A stretch of 64,000 nt of DNA from Streptococcus pluranimalium (lineage in GTDB: Bacteria; Bacillota; Bacilli; Lactobacillales; Streptococcaceae), in the NCBI RefSeq assembly GCF_002953735.1, contig NZ_CP025536.1, positions 626,001-690,000 on the forward strand, given 5' to 3'. Of the stretch, positions 27,432 through 35,477 are shown piece by piece. Position numbers and translations under genes: made by a program. Every line of letters begins with the position of its first letter. The stretch's first letter is position 1. The notes under the pieces are model-generated. The model was not told where the DNA came from, did no database searches, and saw nothing but the letters and a program-made list of their open reading frames with translations.

Positions 27432-27829
27432 ATAGGAACCAAAACAGTTGTTGCAACAGTGTTCTTGTATTCTCTCTTACCGATTATTAGTAATACCTAT
27501 GCTGGTATTGCTAATGTTAACGATGATTTGGTAGATGCTGCCAAAGGGATGGGAATGACTAAGAAGCAACGTCTTTTTATGGTAGAATTACCGCTTTCCT
27601 TATCAGTTATTATGGCTGGTTTAAGAAATGCTCTTGTCGTTGCAGTTGGGATTACAGCCATCGGTGCTTTTGTTGGTGGTGGAGGTCTCGGGAATATCAT
27701 TGTCCGAGGTACTAATGCTACGAACGGAGAGCGATTATTCTAGCAGGCTCTTTACCGACAGCTGTTATGGTAATTTTATCTGATATAGGTTTAGGGGCTC
27801 TTCAGCCTTTCCTTGAACCTAAAGGATAA
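27432..27829 (+). pseudogene. Glycine betaine/choline ABC transporter permease fragment (OpuC-like)
   Basis: From 27432 the frame reads IGTKTVVATVFLYSLLPIIS, then DDLVDAAKGMGMTKKQ and GAFVGGGGLGNIIVRG: the C-terminal half of an OpuCB/OpuABC-type permease. It includes the EAA-like loop that docks the ATPase. Near 27727 the frame shifts; the correct continuation in another frame is RAIILAGSLPTAVMV and then SDIGLGALQPFLEPKG up to TAA at 27827-27829. The 5' half and partner genes are absent. A decayed osmoprotectant system, so the strain may lack this uptake route unless another copy exists. Confidence 0.85.
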
Positions 27830-27862
27830 GCTTTAAACAGGTGTTGGTATGATATTGAAATG

Positions 27863-27885
27863 GTGTCAAGAAAAAAACTTGACAC
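27863..27885. promoter_or_regulatory. Inverted repeat over the rpsP -35 box
   Basis: GTGTCAAG (27863-27870), seven A, CTTGACAC (27878-27885). The right arm contains the -35 TTGACA. It may be a protein-binding palindrome or two back-to-back -35 boxes. Confidence 0.55.
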
Positions 27886-27907
27886 TATGAAATCACTCTG
27901 CTATACT
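27879..27907 (+). promoter_or_regulatory. Strong promoter of rpsP
   Basis: Consensus TTGACA (27879-27884), 17 nt, TATACT (27902-27907). Fits a highly expressed ribosomal protein gene. Confidence 0.85.
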
Positions 27908-27980
27908 AATTAAGGTAAAGCAGTAGGAGTGTTCTTTCTGCTGATCCAATTATTAAAACAAAAGAAAAGAGACTTAAAAA

Positions 27981-28253
27981 ATGGCAGTAAAAATCCGTTT
28001 AACTCGTATGGGTTCTAAAAAGAAACCTTTCTACCGTATCAACGTTGCAGACTCACGTGCTCCACGTGATGGACGTTTCATCGAAACAGTTGGAACTTAC
28101 AACCCACTTGTAACTGAAAACCAAGTAACTCTTAAAGAAGACCGTATCCTTGACTGGTTGTCAAAAGGTGCACAACCTTCAGATACCGTTCGTAACATCC
28201 TTTCACGTGAAGGCGTTATGACTAAATTCCACGAGTCAAAATACTCTAAATAA
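27981..28253 (+). CDS. rpsP: 30S ribosomal protein S16
   Basis: 90 residues beginning with the universal [20 protein letters not shown]. Binds 16S rRNA early in 30S assembly. Full length with the usual GTYNPL and [11 protein letters not shown] segments. The codons are strongly biased to highly used ones, unlike neighbouring pseudogenes. The next gene, khpA, starts 4 nt after its stop. Confidence 0.98.
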   Translation: MAVKIRLTRMGSKKKPFYRINVADSRAPRDGRFIETVGTYNPLVTENQVTLKEDRILDWLSKGAQPSDTVRNILSREGVMTKFHESKYSK

Positions 28254-28257
28254 TTAA

Positions 28258-28503
28258 ATGCCTATGGACACCATTGAAAATCTTATTATTGCTATTGTGA
28301 AACCTTTGATTTCACAACCGGATCACTTAACGATTAAAATTCAGGATACGCCTGAGTACTTAGAATATCATCTTGATTTGGATGCCAGCGACATTGGTCG
28401 TATTATCGGGAAAAAAGGTCGCACAATTATGGCCATAAGATCGATTGTCTATTCGGTGCCCGTTCAAGGTAAAAAGGTTAGACTTGTTATTGATGAAAAA
28501 TAA
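28258..28503 (+). CDS. khpA: KH-domain RNA-binding protein KhpA
   Basis: 81 residues, a single KH domain with the RNA-binding loop [15 protein letters not shown] (about residues 44-58). KhpA pairs with KhpB (Jag/EloR) in streptococci and affects cell elongation and division through RNA. Adjacency to rpsP is conserved. The ATG at 28258 has no clear ribosome binding site, so coupling to rpsP is likely; ATG 28264 is an alternative. Confidence 0.92.
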   Translation: MPMDTIENLIIAIVKPLISQPDHLTIKIQDTPEYLEYHLDLDASDIGRIIGKKGRTIMAIRSIVYSVPVQGKKVRLVIDEK

Positions 28504-28526
28504 GTCAACTTTTTCTGCAAAAACTA

Positions 28527-28555
28527 TTGACAAGATTTGAAAAAATCGCTAAAAT
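28527..28555 (+). promoter_or_regulatory. Promoter of the tRNA-Gln/tRNA-Glu pair
   Basis: TTGACA (28527-28532), 17 nt, TAAAAT (28550-28555), ending 15 nt before the first tRNA. Confidence 0.75.
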
Positions 28556-28569
28556 AGTTTTTGTTGTTT

Positions 28570-28641
28570 TGGGGTATAGCCAAGCGGTAAGGCAAGGGAC
28601 TTTGACTCCCTCATGCGTTGGTTCGAATCCAGCTACCCCAG
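28570..28641 (+). tRNA. tRNA-Gln (anticodon TTG)
   Basis: 72 nt. Acceptor stem TGGGGTA (28570-28576) pairs with TACCCCA (28634-28640), G discriminator. Anticodon stem GGGAC/CTCCC region encloses the loop with TTG, and the T arm has GGTTCGAATCC. CCA is not encoded. Reads CAA/CAG. Confidence 0.95.
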
Positions 28642-28688
28642 TAAAGTAGCATTATTCTACTTTAGAATTAGTATTACTACTCCATAAT

Positions 28689-28760
28689 GGTCCGTTGGTC
28701 AAGGGGTTAAGACACCGCCTTTTCACGGCGGTAACACGGGTTCGAATCCCGTACGGACTA
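28689..28760 (+). tRNA. tRNA-Glu (anticodon TTC)
   Basis: 72 nt. Acceptor GGTCCGT (28689-28695) pairs with ACGGACT (28753-28759), anticodon stem CCGCC/GGCGG with loop TTTTCAC holding TTC, T arm CGGGTTCGAATCCCG. Same transcript as tRNA-Gln, 47 nt downstream, with a terminator right after. Confidence 0.95.
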
Positions 28761-28765
28761 TCCTT

Positions 28766-28791
28766 AAAGAGAGCATTTGCTCTCTTTTTTT
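28766..28791 (+). terminator. Terminator of the tRNA transcript
   Basis: AAAGAGAGC (28766-28774), loop ATTT, GCTCTCTTT (28779-28787) and a T run to 28791. Confidence 0.9.
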
Positions 28792-28820
28792 GTTGTTAGC
28801 TTGAATAAGTAGTTTAATTT

Positions 28821-28865
28821 GGCTCATTGTCAACTGTAGTGGGTAACTTATAGTTAATATCTAAA
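28821..28865 (-). mobile_element. ISL3-type terminal inverted repeat (second copy)
   Basis: GGCTCATTGTCAACTGTAGT, then GGGTAACTTATAGTTAATATCTA, matches the copy at 22408-22450 in the same orientation. No transposase codons remain beside it. Confidence 0.65.
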
Positions 28866-29280
28866 GGTTGGGCAAAAAATCTAACCTCTCAACGTAGAGT
28901 TCGTTTTAACATCTTAATGCAGTGTTTGGGAGAAACGCTTAGCGATTTATTACTTTCAGCATTTTCCCTGCACAGTTGCTTAGGAACTTTAGTTCCAAGT
29001 ATGCACTGCTGAACGGCTACTTTGTTCGTGTTTCTCGCTTGAAATCAGACCTAGAGTAGTAGATAAAAGATATGCTTTTTCTATCTGTAATCTCAAAAGA
29101 TCCACCAGACCTTTTGAGCTATGCGGGAATGGGTTAAAATGATTTAGGGAACATTTTAATCGGGAAATAAGGCTTGCGAAACAAGCATCACAAACTGTCC
29201 AGTGAACAGTTTTAGGTCTGATTCTTAAAATAAGATAACGAAGACGCCCCTCTTTTTTAGTTAAAAAAGGGGGGTCACAC
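28866..29280. other. Hairpin-rich non-coding block of unknown role
   Basis: No plausible gene. Several self-complementary pieces are visible: GGAAC/GTTCC around 28983-28995, GCTTG/CAAGC (29172-29186), AAACTG/CAGTTT (29192-29212), and a 13-bp CCCCTCTTTTTTA/TAAAAAAGGGGGG hairpin (29247-29274). Two longer-range pairings are AATCAGACCTA (29043-29053) with TAGGTCTGATT (29213-29223), and GAGAAAC (28930-28936) with GTTTCTC (29030-29036). It may be a structured RNA, a MITE-like element or IS debris. Confidence 0.45.
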
Positions 29281-29437
29281 TCTCTATTTTTATAGTGACA
29301 ATGAGGCGCTATTTACATTTGGAGGAGGATATCTATCGTTTTCTTTTTTTAAAGCGATAACTATTGTTAAAGATGATTGAGTTCTAATCAGTTTGATATT
29401 TATAAATTAAGTCTTTTTTAATACTTGGTATTTTACA

Positions 29438-29466
29438 TTGACAGGCCCTCGGGAAGGAAGTATACT
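29438..29466 (+). promoter_or_regulatory. Promoter of the LPXTG adhesin gene
   Basis: TTGACA (29438-29443), 17 nt, TATACT (29461-29466). It lies inside the open frame that extends upstream to 29425, which rules out that upstream start. Confidence 0.8.
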
Positions 29467-29526
29467 AAGATGGTTAACTGGTTAATTATCTTTGAAAATC
29501 AATTTTTTATTAACAGAGGAGTCATG

Positions 29527-31093
29527 ATGAAAGGTAAATCACATTCTTTAATAAGTTTGTTTACAATAGCAAGTTTGAGTACAACGATTCTTGTTCAGCC
29601 TATGTCATTAGTTAAGGCAGAAGAAGCTACAGGAGATGCTGTTACCCAACCTATTCAAGGGTTTATGTTTACAGTTACTGTCTTAGGTGAAAATGGTAAG
29701 ACAGTAGCTGGGCAAAAGGTAATGCTTTATGATATTACAAGTGGTAGAGTAGAATATGCAAGTGGTATTAGTGATTCTTCAGGTAAGGTCATTTTTAATA
29801 ATCTTCCTCTAAATCACAATTTCTCTGTATCAATTAATGGTATTATCCAAGGCTATACAGTTAGATCTGGAGAAGCTGGCGGTCAAATGGCATCAAGTTT
29901 TACAATACCTGGTCAAGGTACAGGAGCACCGACTTATACTACTAAACCAATTACGATTACAGTCGTCAATCAAGATGGTGAAGTGTTAGCTAATAGAGAA
30001 GTTAGCCTGAAGGATCGTAATGGTAATCTCATCGATAGTAAACGTAGTGATTCGATGGGGAATATTGTATTTACTGATAAACTTTTAGAGGGTACTTTTT
30101 ATAATTACTATTTGAATGGTAGCAAGATAGGTGAGGTGATACCTGGACAATCTAGGTATGTCTATGAGGATACTAGTAATGCCGTAAAATCTGGCTTTAC
30201 CTTTATTGCAACTATTTTAGCTGAGGATGGTCTGACATTATCAGGTAAAGAAGTTGTCCTTAGAGATATTACCGATGGCCCAAATGGCCCAACGATTTCT
30301 GTGACTTCTAATTCGGATGGTCAAGCCATTTTTGAAGAATTATCCTTAAGCCGTAATTACAGTATTACTGTGGATGGTGTTGTCAAAGGGCATACTATTA
30401 GAACGAGCGAAGCAGGATCAGTGATGAGAGCTAGTTTCTTTACAGATGGTAAAGGTGAAAAAAAACCAACTTATAGTAAAGATAGCGTGACAGTTGTTGT
30501 TTTGGATGAAAATGCTGAACCAATTTCAGGACAAAAAGTTGTATTGAGAAATACACTTGGTCAGGAAATGGGTAATGGGATTTCTGATAAAGAAGGTAAA
30601 GTGATATTTTCTCAAGGGTTACATGACGGTACTTTCTATAAGATTTCTGTTAACGAGTTGGAAAATATTTCAGAAGCAATGCCAGGAAATGAGCGCTCGA
30701 TCTATCTGACATCAGATCAGATGATTTCTTCGGACGATTCTGCTAAGCCAGAGGCACCTAAAGTAGACGAAAAAAAACTCTGAGAAAGCTGATAAGCTCA
30801 AGAAAGAAGCGGAAAAGACTTCAGTTAGCAAACAACCGGAAGCTTCAGCAGTAGACAAACAGTCTGCAAGTAAAGAGACACCGACTTCAGCAGGAGAAGG
30901 ACATTCAATAAGCAAGGAGACAAAGACTTCAAAAGTAGATAGTAAAAATAGTCAAAAACCATTGAGCCAAGTGTCTAAAAAGGCGTTACCAAGTACAGGT
31001 GAGCAGTCAAATAGTTTCATGGCTTGGTTAGGCTCCGCTTGCTTAGCACTTATTGCTATGATTTTTTTAACAAAGAAAAAATTACAAAAATAA
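29527..31093 (+). pseudogene. LPXTG cell-wall-anchored adhesin, split by a slip in an A8 tract
   Basis: Signal peptide (cleavage near VKA-EE), then four beta-sandwich repeats in an A-B-A-B order. Type A (about 50-130 and 230-310) ends GYTVRSGEAG / GHTIRTSEAG. Type B (about 150-225 and 330-410) contains EGTFYNYYLNG / DGTFYKISVNE. The fold resembles Cna_B/prealbumin-like repeats of pili and fibrils. A run of eight A (30770-30777) throws the frame to a TGA at 30781. With seven A the frame continues through a Lys/Ser/Glu-rich stalk to LPSTGEQ, a hydrophobic helix, a KKKLQK tail and TAA 31091-31093. As written, the product (about 418 residues) would be secreted but not sortase-anchored. Start ATG 29527 (or 29524) follows AGAGGAG. 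Confidence 0.82.
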
Positions 31094-31099
31094 GGTATT

Positions 31100-31129
31100 A
31101 AGAAATCAGCATGAGCTGGTTTCTTTTTT
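31100..31129 (+). terminator. Terminator after the adhesin gene
   Basis: AAGAAATCAGC (31100-31110), loop ATGA, GCTGGTTTCTT (31115-31125) with one T-G pair, then a T run to 31129. Confidence 0.85.
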
Positions 31130-31161
31130 AGACGAGAGATAATGCAAATTTGGTTTGAAAG

Positions 31162-31170
31162 TGATAGAAT
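31162..31170 (+). promoter_or_regulatory. Possible extended -10 upstream of rimM
   Basis: TGATAGAAT (31162-31170); the -35 region is poor. It lies 80 nt before the rimM start, after the adhesin terminator. Confidence 0.35.
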
Positions 31171-31249
31171 AGTAGAAGTTATTGACTTTGCGTAATGTTA
31201 TTGAAAAGTCAGTAAGGATGATAAGTAAGAGTAAACAAACGGAGAAAAA

Positions 31250-31768
31250 ATGAATTATTTTAACGTTGGTAAAATTGTAAATACCCAAGGTTTGCAAGGT
31301 GAATTGCGCGTGCTTTCTGTGACAGATTTTGCAGAGGAACGATTTAAAAAAGGTAGCCAGTTATCCATTTTTGATGATAAGGATCAGCATCTCCTAGACG
31401 TGGAAATCGCCAGTCACCGTAAGCAGAAGAATTTTGATATTGTGAAATTTAAGGGACTCTATCATATTAATGATGTTGAGAAGTATAAGGGAACGGTCTT
31501 GAAGGTTGCCGAGGAAAATCTAACGGATTTGGCTGAAGATGAGTTTTATTATCATGAAATTATCGGACTTGATGTTTACGAAAATGATGTCCTCATCGGT
31601 CAAATCAAAGAAATTATGCAACCAGGTGCCAATGATGTTTGGGTGGTTAAACGTAAAGGTAAGAAGGATCTGTTGCTACCCTATATTCCACCAGTTGTGC
31701 TGAATGTTGATGTCGCAGCTAATCGTGTTGATGTAGAGATTATGGAAGGTTTAGACGATGAAAATTGA
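31250..31768 (+). CDS. rimM: Ribosome maturation factor RimM
   Basis: 172 residues. N-terminal RimM beta-barrel (about 1-85, starting [19 protein letters not shown]) and C-terminal PRC barrel (about 95-168, with [17 protein letters not shown]). Helps assemble the 30S head around S19. ATG follows ACGGAG. Overlaps trmD by 11 nt; the rimM-trmD pair is conserved. In this genome the pair is separated from rpsP-khpA by tRNAs and the adhesin. Confidence 0.96.
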   Translation: MNYFNVGKIVNTQGLQGELRVLSVTDFAEERFKKGSQLSIFDDKDQHLLDVEIASHRKQKNFDIVKFKGLYHINDVEKYKGTVLKVAEENLTDLAEDEFYYHEIIGLDVYENDVLIGQIKEIMQPGANDVWVVKRKGKKDLLLPYIPPVVLNVDVAANRVDVEIMEGLDDEN

Positions 31769-32498
31769 TATCTTGACTCTTTTTCCAGACATGTTCGCTC
31801 CCTTGGAACACTCGATTGTTGGTAAGGCGAAAGAGCGGGGTTTGTTAGATATCAACTACCATAATTTTCGAGAAAATGCAGAAAAAGCTCGGCATGTGGA
31901 TGATGAACCATATGGTGGTGGTCAGGGCATGCTTTTAAGAGCACAACCTATTTTTGATACTTATGATAAGATCGCTGCTAAAAATCCTCGCGTGATTTTA
32001 CTAGACCCAGCTGGTCGTACGTTTGACCAATCTTATGCAGAGGAGTTAGCACAAGAAAATGAGCTAATCTTTATTTGCGGACATTACGAAGGCTATGATG
32101 AGCGCATCAAGACCTTGGTGACAGATGAAATTTCTATCGGTGATTTTGTTCTCACTGGTGGAGAATTGGCTGCTATGACCATGATTGATGCGACGGTTCG
32201 TCTGATACCAGAAGTGATTGGTAAAGAAGCTAGCCACCAAGATGATAGTTTTTCATCAGGGTTATTAGAATACCCACAATACACTCGTCCTTATGACTTT
32301 CGTGGCATGACAGTACCAGATGTGCTCATGAGCGGTCATCATAAGAATATTCGTCGCTGGCGTTTGGAAGAAAGTCTCCGTAAAACCTACCTCAGACGAC
32401 CGGACCTTTTGGAAACTTATGAGTTTTCTAAAGAGGAAGCTGAGATTTTAGAAACGATTAAACGTGAACTTGATGAAATGAAAGATAAGAAAGACTAA
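31758..32498 (+). CDS. trmD: tRNA (guanine-N1)-methyltransferase TrmD
   Basis: Methylates G37 of tRNAs with G36, preventing +1 frameshifting; uses S-adenosylmethionine in a trefoil-knot fold. Motifs: [10 protein letters not shown] (residues 3-12), YGGGQGMLL (about 53-61), [11 protein letters not shown] (about 107-117) and [15 protein letters not shown] (about 127-141). 246 residues, typical for Firmicutes. The next gene starts one nt after its stop. Confidence 0.97.
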   Translation: MKIDILTLFPDMFAPLEHSIVGKAKERGLLDINYHNFRENAEKARHVDDEPYGGGQGMLLRAQPIFDTYDKIAAKNPRVILLDPAGRTFDQSYAEELAQENELIFICGHYEGYDERIKTLVTDEISIGDFVLTGGELAAMTMIDATVRLIPEVIGKEASHQDDSFSSGLLEYPQYTRPYDFRGMTVPDVLMSGHHKNIRRWRLEESLRKTYLRRPDLLETYEFSKEEAEILETIKRELDEMKDKKD

Positions 32499-32499
32499 A

Positions 32500-33498
32500 A
32501 TGACAGAAGAAACTATTTATGATATTACCATCATTGGTGGTGGTCCAGTTGGGCTTTTTGCATCCTTTTATGCTGGTTTGCGAGGAATGAAGGTTAAAAT
32601 CATTGAAAGCTTGTCTGAACTGGGTGGACAGCCAGCAGTGCTTTACCCTGAAAAAGTTATCTATGATATTCCTGCCTATCCAGCTATTACTGCTGGACAA
32701 TTATCGGAAAATCTGATTAAGCAAGTGGAACGCTTCGAGGATAGAACGACTGTCTGTCTTAAGGAAGAAGTCCAAACGTTTGAGAAAAAAGATGGAATGT
32801 TTAGTATTCAAACCAATAAGGCAGAACATTTTTCAAAAGCGATTATCATTGCGTGTGGCAATGGGGCTTTTGCGCCACGACAACTTGGGCTAGAAGATGA
32901 GTCTATCTATGCCGATAATAATCTTTATTATAATGTCCATCAAGTGGAACCCTTTATCGGTAAAAATGTTGTTATCTGTGGTGGTGGTGATTCTGCTGTG
33001 GACTGGGCTAATATGCTAGAACCTGTCGCTGCTAGTGTTACGGTGGTTCATCGCAGGGATGCTTTTCGCGCTCATGAGCACAGTGTTGAAGTGATGAAGG
33101 ATTCTTCCGTTAAGACTATGACACCTTATGTTCCGATTGCCATTTCTGGGGAAAAGGGCAGAGCAAGTAGTTTGCGTATTCAAAAAATCAAGGAAGAAGA
33201 AACACTTGATTTAGCATTGGATGCTTTAATTGTTAGCTTTGGTTTTTCAACTAATAATAAAAATTTAAAAAACTGGAATCTTGACTACAAACGCAATCGT
33301 ATCTTTGTGGACCAAGTCTTAAAAACGAGTATGGATGGTGTTTACGCTATCGGCGACGCTGCGGAATACTTAGGAAAAGCTGATTTAATCGCCACAGGTT
33401 TCGGAGAAGCACCAACAGCTGTCAACGAAGTTATCAAATACATTTATCCAGATCGTGATAACCGTATCGTGCACTCGACGTCATTGATAAAAGATTAA
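32500..33498 (+). CDS. Ferredoxin/flavodoxin-NADP+ reductase (thioredoxin-reductase-like type)
   Basis: 332-residue flavoprotein with two Rossmann motifs: FAD-binding [16 protein letters not shown] (about 10-25) and NADPH-binding [13 protein letters not shown] (about 155-167). It lacks the CxxC redox pair of true thioredoxin reductases, which defines the FNR2/YumC group. The C-terminal [11 protein letters not shown] is the FAD-binding end motif. Probably co-transcribed with trmD. A bidirectional terminator follows at 33600. Confidence 0.9.
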   Translation: MTEETIYDITIIGGGPVGLFASFYAGLRGMKVKIIESLSELGGQPAVLYPEKVIYDIPAYPAITAGQLSENLIKQVERFEDRTTVCLKEEVQTFEKKDGMFSIQTNKAEHFSKAIIIACGNGAFAPRQLGLEDESIYADNNLYYNVHQVEPFIGKNVVICGGGDSAVDWANMLEPVAASVTVVHRRDAFRAHEHSVEVMKDSSVKTMTPYVPIAISGEKGRASSLRIQKIKEEETLDLALDALIVSFGFSTNNKNLKNWNLDYKRNRIFVDQVLKTSMDGVYAIGDAAEYLGKADLIATGFGEAPTAVNEVIKYIYPDRDNRIVHSTSLIKD

Positions 33499-33599
33499 GG
33501 TCAATTAGTGAGATTATCTAGTAGACTGAGTTAATAGCACCACCTTAAATTACTGAAATGGCTGTTATTAAGTTAGTTCAAAGACAAATGAAAAATAAT

Positions 33600-33634
33600 T
33601 GATAAAATCCAAGTCATCGACTTGGATTTTATCA
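33600..33634. terminator. Long perfect hairpin, likely bidirectional terminator
   Basis: TGATAAAATCCAAGTC (33600-33615), loop ATC, GACTTGGATTTTATCA (33619-33634). Sixteen perfect pairs; the TTTTA is within the stem and no long T tail follows. Confidence 0.65.
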
Positions 33635-33710
33635 TGTCCAAATATTGCTAGAAACTGTTAGTTAATTTATAGACTCACTAAAAAATGAAGCTTCTTTAAA
33701 GAAGAAAACA

Positions 33711-33750
33711 CATGAAAAAGAATGAAAGTGAAAGAAAATGAAAGAAAATG
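33711..33750 (+). promoter_or_regulatory. Decamer repeats upstream of the fru promoter
   Basis: Four successive 10-nt words: CATGAAAAAG, AATGAAAGTG, AAAGAAAATG, AAAGAAAATG (33711-33750). They are on one helical face just upstream of -35. Direct GAAA-type repeats are a common operator form for DeoR-family sugar regulators, so FruR binding is plausible; an UP-like role is the alternative. Confidence 0.5.
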
Positions 33751-33761
33751 GTAGAATACTA

Positions 33762-33789
33762 TTGACATATTTTATGGAAGGAGTATAAT
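33762..33789 (+). promoter_or_regulatory. Promoter of the fruRKA operon
   Basis: TTGACA (33762-33767), 16 nt, TATAAT (33784-33789). Consensus boxes. Confidence 0.85.
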
Positions 33790-33795
33790 GGCAAC

Positions 33796-33809
33796 TGTAA
33801 ACGATTGCA
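33796..33809 (+). promoter_or_regulatory. cre site (CcpA operator) of the fru operon
   Basis: TGTAAACGATTGCA matches the cre consensus at all but one position and is centred on CG. The flanks extend the dyad (ACTG before, GT after). It starts 7 nt after the -10, at the expected transcription start, so CcpA would block initiation. Confidence 0.7.
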
Positions 33810-33816
33810 GTAGGAG

Positions 33817-34569
33817 GTGAGTATCATCTTAAAAACCGAACGAAAACGCTTGATTATGGAGAAAATTGTTCTCGATGATTATGTGGTTTTAGAAGATTTG
33901 GTTGATTTATTGGAAACTTCAGAATCGACTGTTCGTCGTGATTTGGATGAACTGGAGTCTGAAGGGAAACTTCATCGCGTCCATGGTGGCGCTGAAAAAA
34001 TTCACACTCTTCAAGATGAGCCTGATATTCGTCAAAAATCTATCAAAAACATTCAAGCTAAAAAAGCTTTAGTTCAAAAAGCTGCTGAATTAGTGCAAGA
34101 TGGCGATGTGATTTTTTTGGATGCGGGTTCGACAACTGAACTTTTGATTCCCCTTTTAAATCAAGAAGGTTTGACGGTTGTGACCAATGCTATTCATCAT
34201 GCGGCTAAGCTTGTTGATAAAAATATAAAAACCTTAATTATTGGTGGTTTTATTAAAAATACAACAGATGCCAGTGTCGGACAAATCGCTGTTGAACAAG
34301 TGAGACGTCTCAACTTTGATAAAGCCTTTTTAGGAATGAATGGTATTGATGCCGAACATATCACGACACCTGAGATGGAAGAAGCTGTGGTGAAGCGAAG
34401 CATTATCGCTAGTGCTAAAAAAGCTTATATTTTAACAGATTCTTCTAAATTGGGGCAGGTTTCCTTCATTAATGTGGCCTCCTTAAATGATGTCACCATT
34501 ATCACAAATCACTGTGATCACCCCCTATTGCCTACTATTAAAGAAAAGACAGGAGTTATTGAAGTATGA
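33817..34569 (+). CDS. fruR: Fructose operon repressor FruR (DeoR family)
   Basis: 250 residues. N-terminal winged helix with the DeoR signature ETSESTVRRDLDELESEGK (about 36-54 counted from GTG) and HGGAE, then the sugar-phosphate sensor domain (DAGSTTELLIPLL, VTNAIHH, GGFIKNTTDASVG, FLGMNGID). Expected to sense fructose-1-phosphate. The start is unclear: the AGGAGG (33812-33817) overlaps the GTG at 33817, and the codons at a proper distance are ATC (33823, 33826). ATG 33856 is too far inside the helix-turn-helix. Overlaps fruK by 4 nt (ATGA). Confidence 0.9.
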   Translation: MSIILKTERKRLIMEKIVLDDYVVLEDLVDLLETSESTVRRDLDELESEGKLHRVHGGAEKIHTLQDEPDIRQKSIKNIQAKKALVQKAAELVQDGDVIFLDAGSTTELLIPLLNQEGLTVVTNAIHHAAKLVDKNIKTLIIGGFIKNTTDASVGQIAVEQVRRLNFDKAFLGMNGIDAEHITTPEMEEAVVKRSIIASAKKAYILTDSSKLGQVSFINVASLNDVTIITNHCDHPLLPTIKEKTGVIEV

Positions 34570-35477
34570 TTTATACCGTTACTTTAAATCCGTCTATTGA
34601 TTATATCGTTCGCCTCGATGCCGTTGAGGTTGGGCAAGTTAATCGTATGGATAGTGATGATAAGTACGCTGGTGGTAAAGGTATCAACGTTAGCCGTATT
34701 TTAAAGCGTTTGGCTATTGATAATACAGCCACAGGATTTATTGGTGGTTTTACAGGTCGTTTTATCACAGAAGAATTGGAAAAAGAAGGGATTTCAACTG
34801 CCTTTATTCCAGTATCACAGGATACACGTATCAATGTTAAAATTAAGGCTGACCAAGAAACAGAAATTAATGGAGCTGGTCCGGTTATTTCTGAACAGGA
34901 ATTAAAAGCTTTGAAAGCTCAGTTGGCTCATTTAACAGCTGATGATGTTGTTGTTTTCGCTGGTTCTGCACCAAGTAACCTCGGAAACCAAGTCTATAAA
35001 GAACTATTACCGATTGCCAAAGAAGCAGGAGCGGCTATTGTTTGTGACTTTGAGGGACAAACATTGTTGGATTCACTTGGGTACCAACCCTTATTGGTGA
35101 AACCTAACAACCATGAATTAGAAGCTATCTTTGATGTGACTTTAAAAACACTCGATGATATTGAAACCTATGCGCGTAAAATCCTTGAAATGGGTGCTCA
35201 AAATGCCTTGATTTCAATGGCTGGAGATGGGGCACTTCTTGTAACTGAGAATGCTTCCTACTTTGCCAAACCGATTAAAGGTCAGGTGAAGAATTCTGTT
35301 GGTGCTGGTGATTCCATGGTAGCAGGATTTACAGGTGAGCTTGTAAAATCTGGTGATGCTCTTGAAGCTCTCAAATGGGGAGTGGCTTGTGGAACGGCGA
35401 CAACTTTCTCGGACGACTTAGCAAGTATTGATTTTATTAAAGAAACTTATGAAAAAGTAGAGGTAGAAAAACGATGA
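34566..35477 (+). CDS. fruK: 1-phosphofructokinase FruK (FruB)
   Basis: PfkB-family kinase turning fructose-1-phosphate from the PTS into fructose-1,6-bisphosphate. Substrate-binding GGKGINVSRIL (about residues 38-48) and the catalytic-base/anion-hole motif VGAGDSMVAGF (about 246-256) are intact. 303 residues. Overlaps fruR and fruA by 4 nt each, so the three proteins are coupled. Confidence 0.95.
   Translation: MIYTVTLNPSIDYIVRLDAVEVGQVNRMDSDDKYAGGKGINVSRILKRLAIDNTATGFIGGFTGRFITEELEKEGISTAFIPVSQDTRINVKIKADQETEINGAGPVISEQELKALKAQLAHLTADDVVVFAGSAPSNLGNQVYKELLPIAKEAGAAIVCDFEGQTLLDSLGYQPLLVKPNNHELEAIFDVTLKTLDDIETYARKILEMGAQNALISMAGDGALLVTENASYFAKPIKGQVKNSVGAGDSMVAGFTGELVKSGDALEALKWGVACGTATTFSDDLASIDFIKETYEKVEVEKR

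Noticed and set aside
29425..29523. Upstream start of the adhesin gene
   Set aside because: The frame covers the TTGACA/TATACT promoter, and a signal peptide begins only at the ATG near 29527.
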